DNA of 64,000 nucleotides from Rhexocercosporidium sp. MPI-PUGE-AT-0058 (lineage: Eukaryota > Ascomycota > Leotiomycetes > Helotiales). Each line of letters opens with the position of its first letter. Position 1 is the first letter of the stretch. Of the stretch, positions 63,009-64,000 are shown piece by piece. Below the pieces are notes generated by a model. The model was not told the origin of the DNA. It was given only the letters and a program-made list of their open reading frames with translations, and did not search any database. The position numbers and the translations under genes were made by a program. The stretch covers positions 3,658,001 through 3,722,000 of the forward strand of contig JAGTJL010000002.1 of assembly GCA_020746875.1 (NCBI GenBank), given 5' to 3'.

Positions 63009-63016
63009 TATATAAG
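63009..63016 (+). promoter_or_regulatory. TATA box of the BCS1-like gene
   Basis: TATATAAG 171 bases before the ATG at 63187, identical to the octamer of the preceding gene. Confidence 0.5.
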
Positions 63017-63186
63017 GATCCAACGCCTCTGACGTTTTCATCACTATTGCCCTGTGTATTCTCAGCATCAAGCTCTTCAACCGTCTTTCCAAACCTTCTT
63101 ACCAAGTTATATACCTTGTCTGTCGCGAACATAAAGCAACCTGTCATCCTCCTGAACATCCCACCACCATCTCACAGAACAAGACA

Positions 63187-64000
63187 ATGGCGGGATACAT
63201 TCAGAATGGTTCCCTGCCAACCCCACCTATCTCGGACGCTCAAGCCTCGATCCTGGACATGATATTGTTCCCAGGCTTCACCCGCATGTCTTCTGCTATC
63301 CAAGGGTATCTCACCATTGACTTGAGCGTCTATGCTCCTCTGCTCTGTTTCTGTGGGTTGTGTGTGTTCCTTTGCAGACGTATTTGCAAGTCCTTGTGGG
63401 AATGGTTGCAGACTTATTGCAGTAAGAACCTTGGTTCTGTCCGAATAAGAGAACCTAGTTTCTGACAACAAATAGCTTCAACTATTCATCTTCACTATCG
63501 CGAGGATCCATATGATATGCTCATCCTGTGGATATCCTCTCAGAGCTTCGCCCAGAACACTCGCTCCTCCCTCGTCACCACCAACCTAGACCCTTCATTG
63601 AGCCACTCAAGAAATAGCCATTCAAATGGCGGAGATGCAAACAAAAAGACTTTCTACTACACGCCCTGGAACGGACGCTTTCTCTTCCGGTATAAGGACC
63701 GCCTGGTTGTGTTCCGGCGTCAATACCAAGCTGGAGATTTCAGAATCCGAGAAGACGTGTCCATTTCCTGCTTTGGCAGATCTTCGCAGATTCTTAGGGA
63801 ACTGCTCTCTGAGTGCAGAACCGAATATGCAAAGCTTGTTCAAGGTAAAACCTGCCTCTATCAGCACCAAGATGGGATCTGGACAAGGTCTGCAGTATCG
63901 GATATACGGCGCATCTCAACAGTTGTTCTTGATAAGAGTAAGAAAAGGGGGCTACTGGATGATATGAGCGACTTCCTCAACCCAACAGCTCAGCGATATT
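63187..64000 (+). CDS. BCS1-like AAA ATPase, 5' part (cut by window end)
   Basis: Exons 63187-63421 and 63476-64000 onward (54-base intron, joined YC-T-STIHLHY). 253 residues are inside the window. After a head (MAGYIQNGSLPTPPISD) comes one membrane helix (about 55-75, LSVYAPLLCFCGLCVFLCRRI), then the BCS1 N-terminal domain: REDPYDMLILWISSQSFAQN, KKTFYYTPWNGRFLFRYKDR, DVSISCFGRSSQILRELLSE, DGIWTRSAVSDIRRISTVVL and DDMSDFLNPTAQRY. The Walker motifs would follow beyond the window. True Bcs1 folds the Rieske protein at the mitochondrial inner membrane; fungi have many paralogs, and the variable head suggests that this is one of them rather than the housekeeping copy. Confidence 0.88.

Overview
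The window is nuclear DNA of a filamentous ascomycete (Pezizomycotina). The support is short introns of about 40-140 bases with GT...AG ends, a full-length RNA polymerase I second subunit, an Arl8 GTPase, a BCS1-like AAA ATPase, an RCR-type membrane protein and 2EXR, MYND and SANT proteins typical of this subphylum. The family mix, especially the SANT genes and the small MADS-like gene, suggests a Leotiomycete (Helotiales-like) genome; that is inference from memory of the families, not a search result.

Bases 1-31000 are a mostly conserved, gene-ordered part. Minus strand: RTG2 (Ppx/GppA family, five exons), a TetX-like FAD monooxygenase and a secreted phosphoesterase/phospholipase C. Plus strand: a membrane-anchored multicopper oxidase divergent from the phospholipase. 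Then come RNA polymerase I RPA2 (minus) head to head with Arl8 (plus) across a 2.3-kb pyrimidine-rich spacer, an RCR-like PPxY membrane protein, a MYND-finger protein followed by a decayed copy of itself, a 2EXR protein ending in a CaaX box, a cysteine-rich single-pass 'fibroin-3-like' protein and a tail-anchored PPxY protein.

At 31500-32279 lies an AT-rich, tandem-repeat island that separates this from an accessory region (32280-64000). That half holds an intact SANT/Myb-like gene (33808-35827) and a broken SANT-like relative (to 43336). Between them are three unrecognised multi-exon genes (called A, B and C here), a perfect 33+33-base palindrome in the divergent B/C promoter, and promoter/leader copies shared by genes A, B and a distant membrane-protein gene at 58828-59897. 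Further on are a MADS-like gene with a decayed 3' part, a transthyretin/HIUase-like protein with five repeated IIVDA-type motifs (a possible SUMO-binding array), a small protein kinase, a short cysteine-rich protein, a 759-residue protein combining a coiled coil, an ExK nuclease-like core and a kinase-like domain, a 499-residue zinc-finger protein, a multi-pass membrane protein, minisatellites, dispersed repeats, an 83-residue orphan and the 5' part of a BCS1-like AAA ATPase running off the window end.

No rRNA, tRNA or CRISPR array was recognised and no intact transposase or reverse transcriptase was seen. The strongest leads for something undescribed are the shared promoter modules with the palindrome around genes A, B and C, and the tandem-motif HIUase-like protein. 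Multi-exon gene models were built by hand from splice sites; reading frame closes in every model given with exon coordinates, which is the main check on them.
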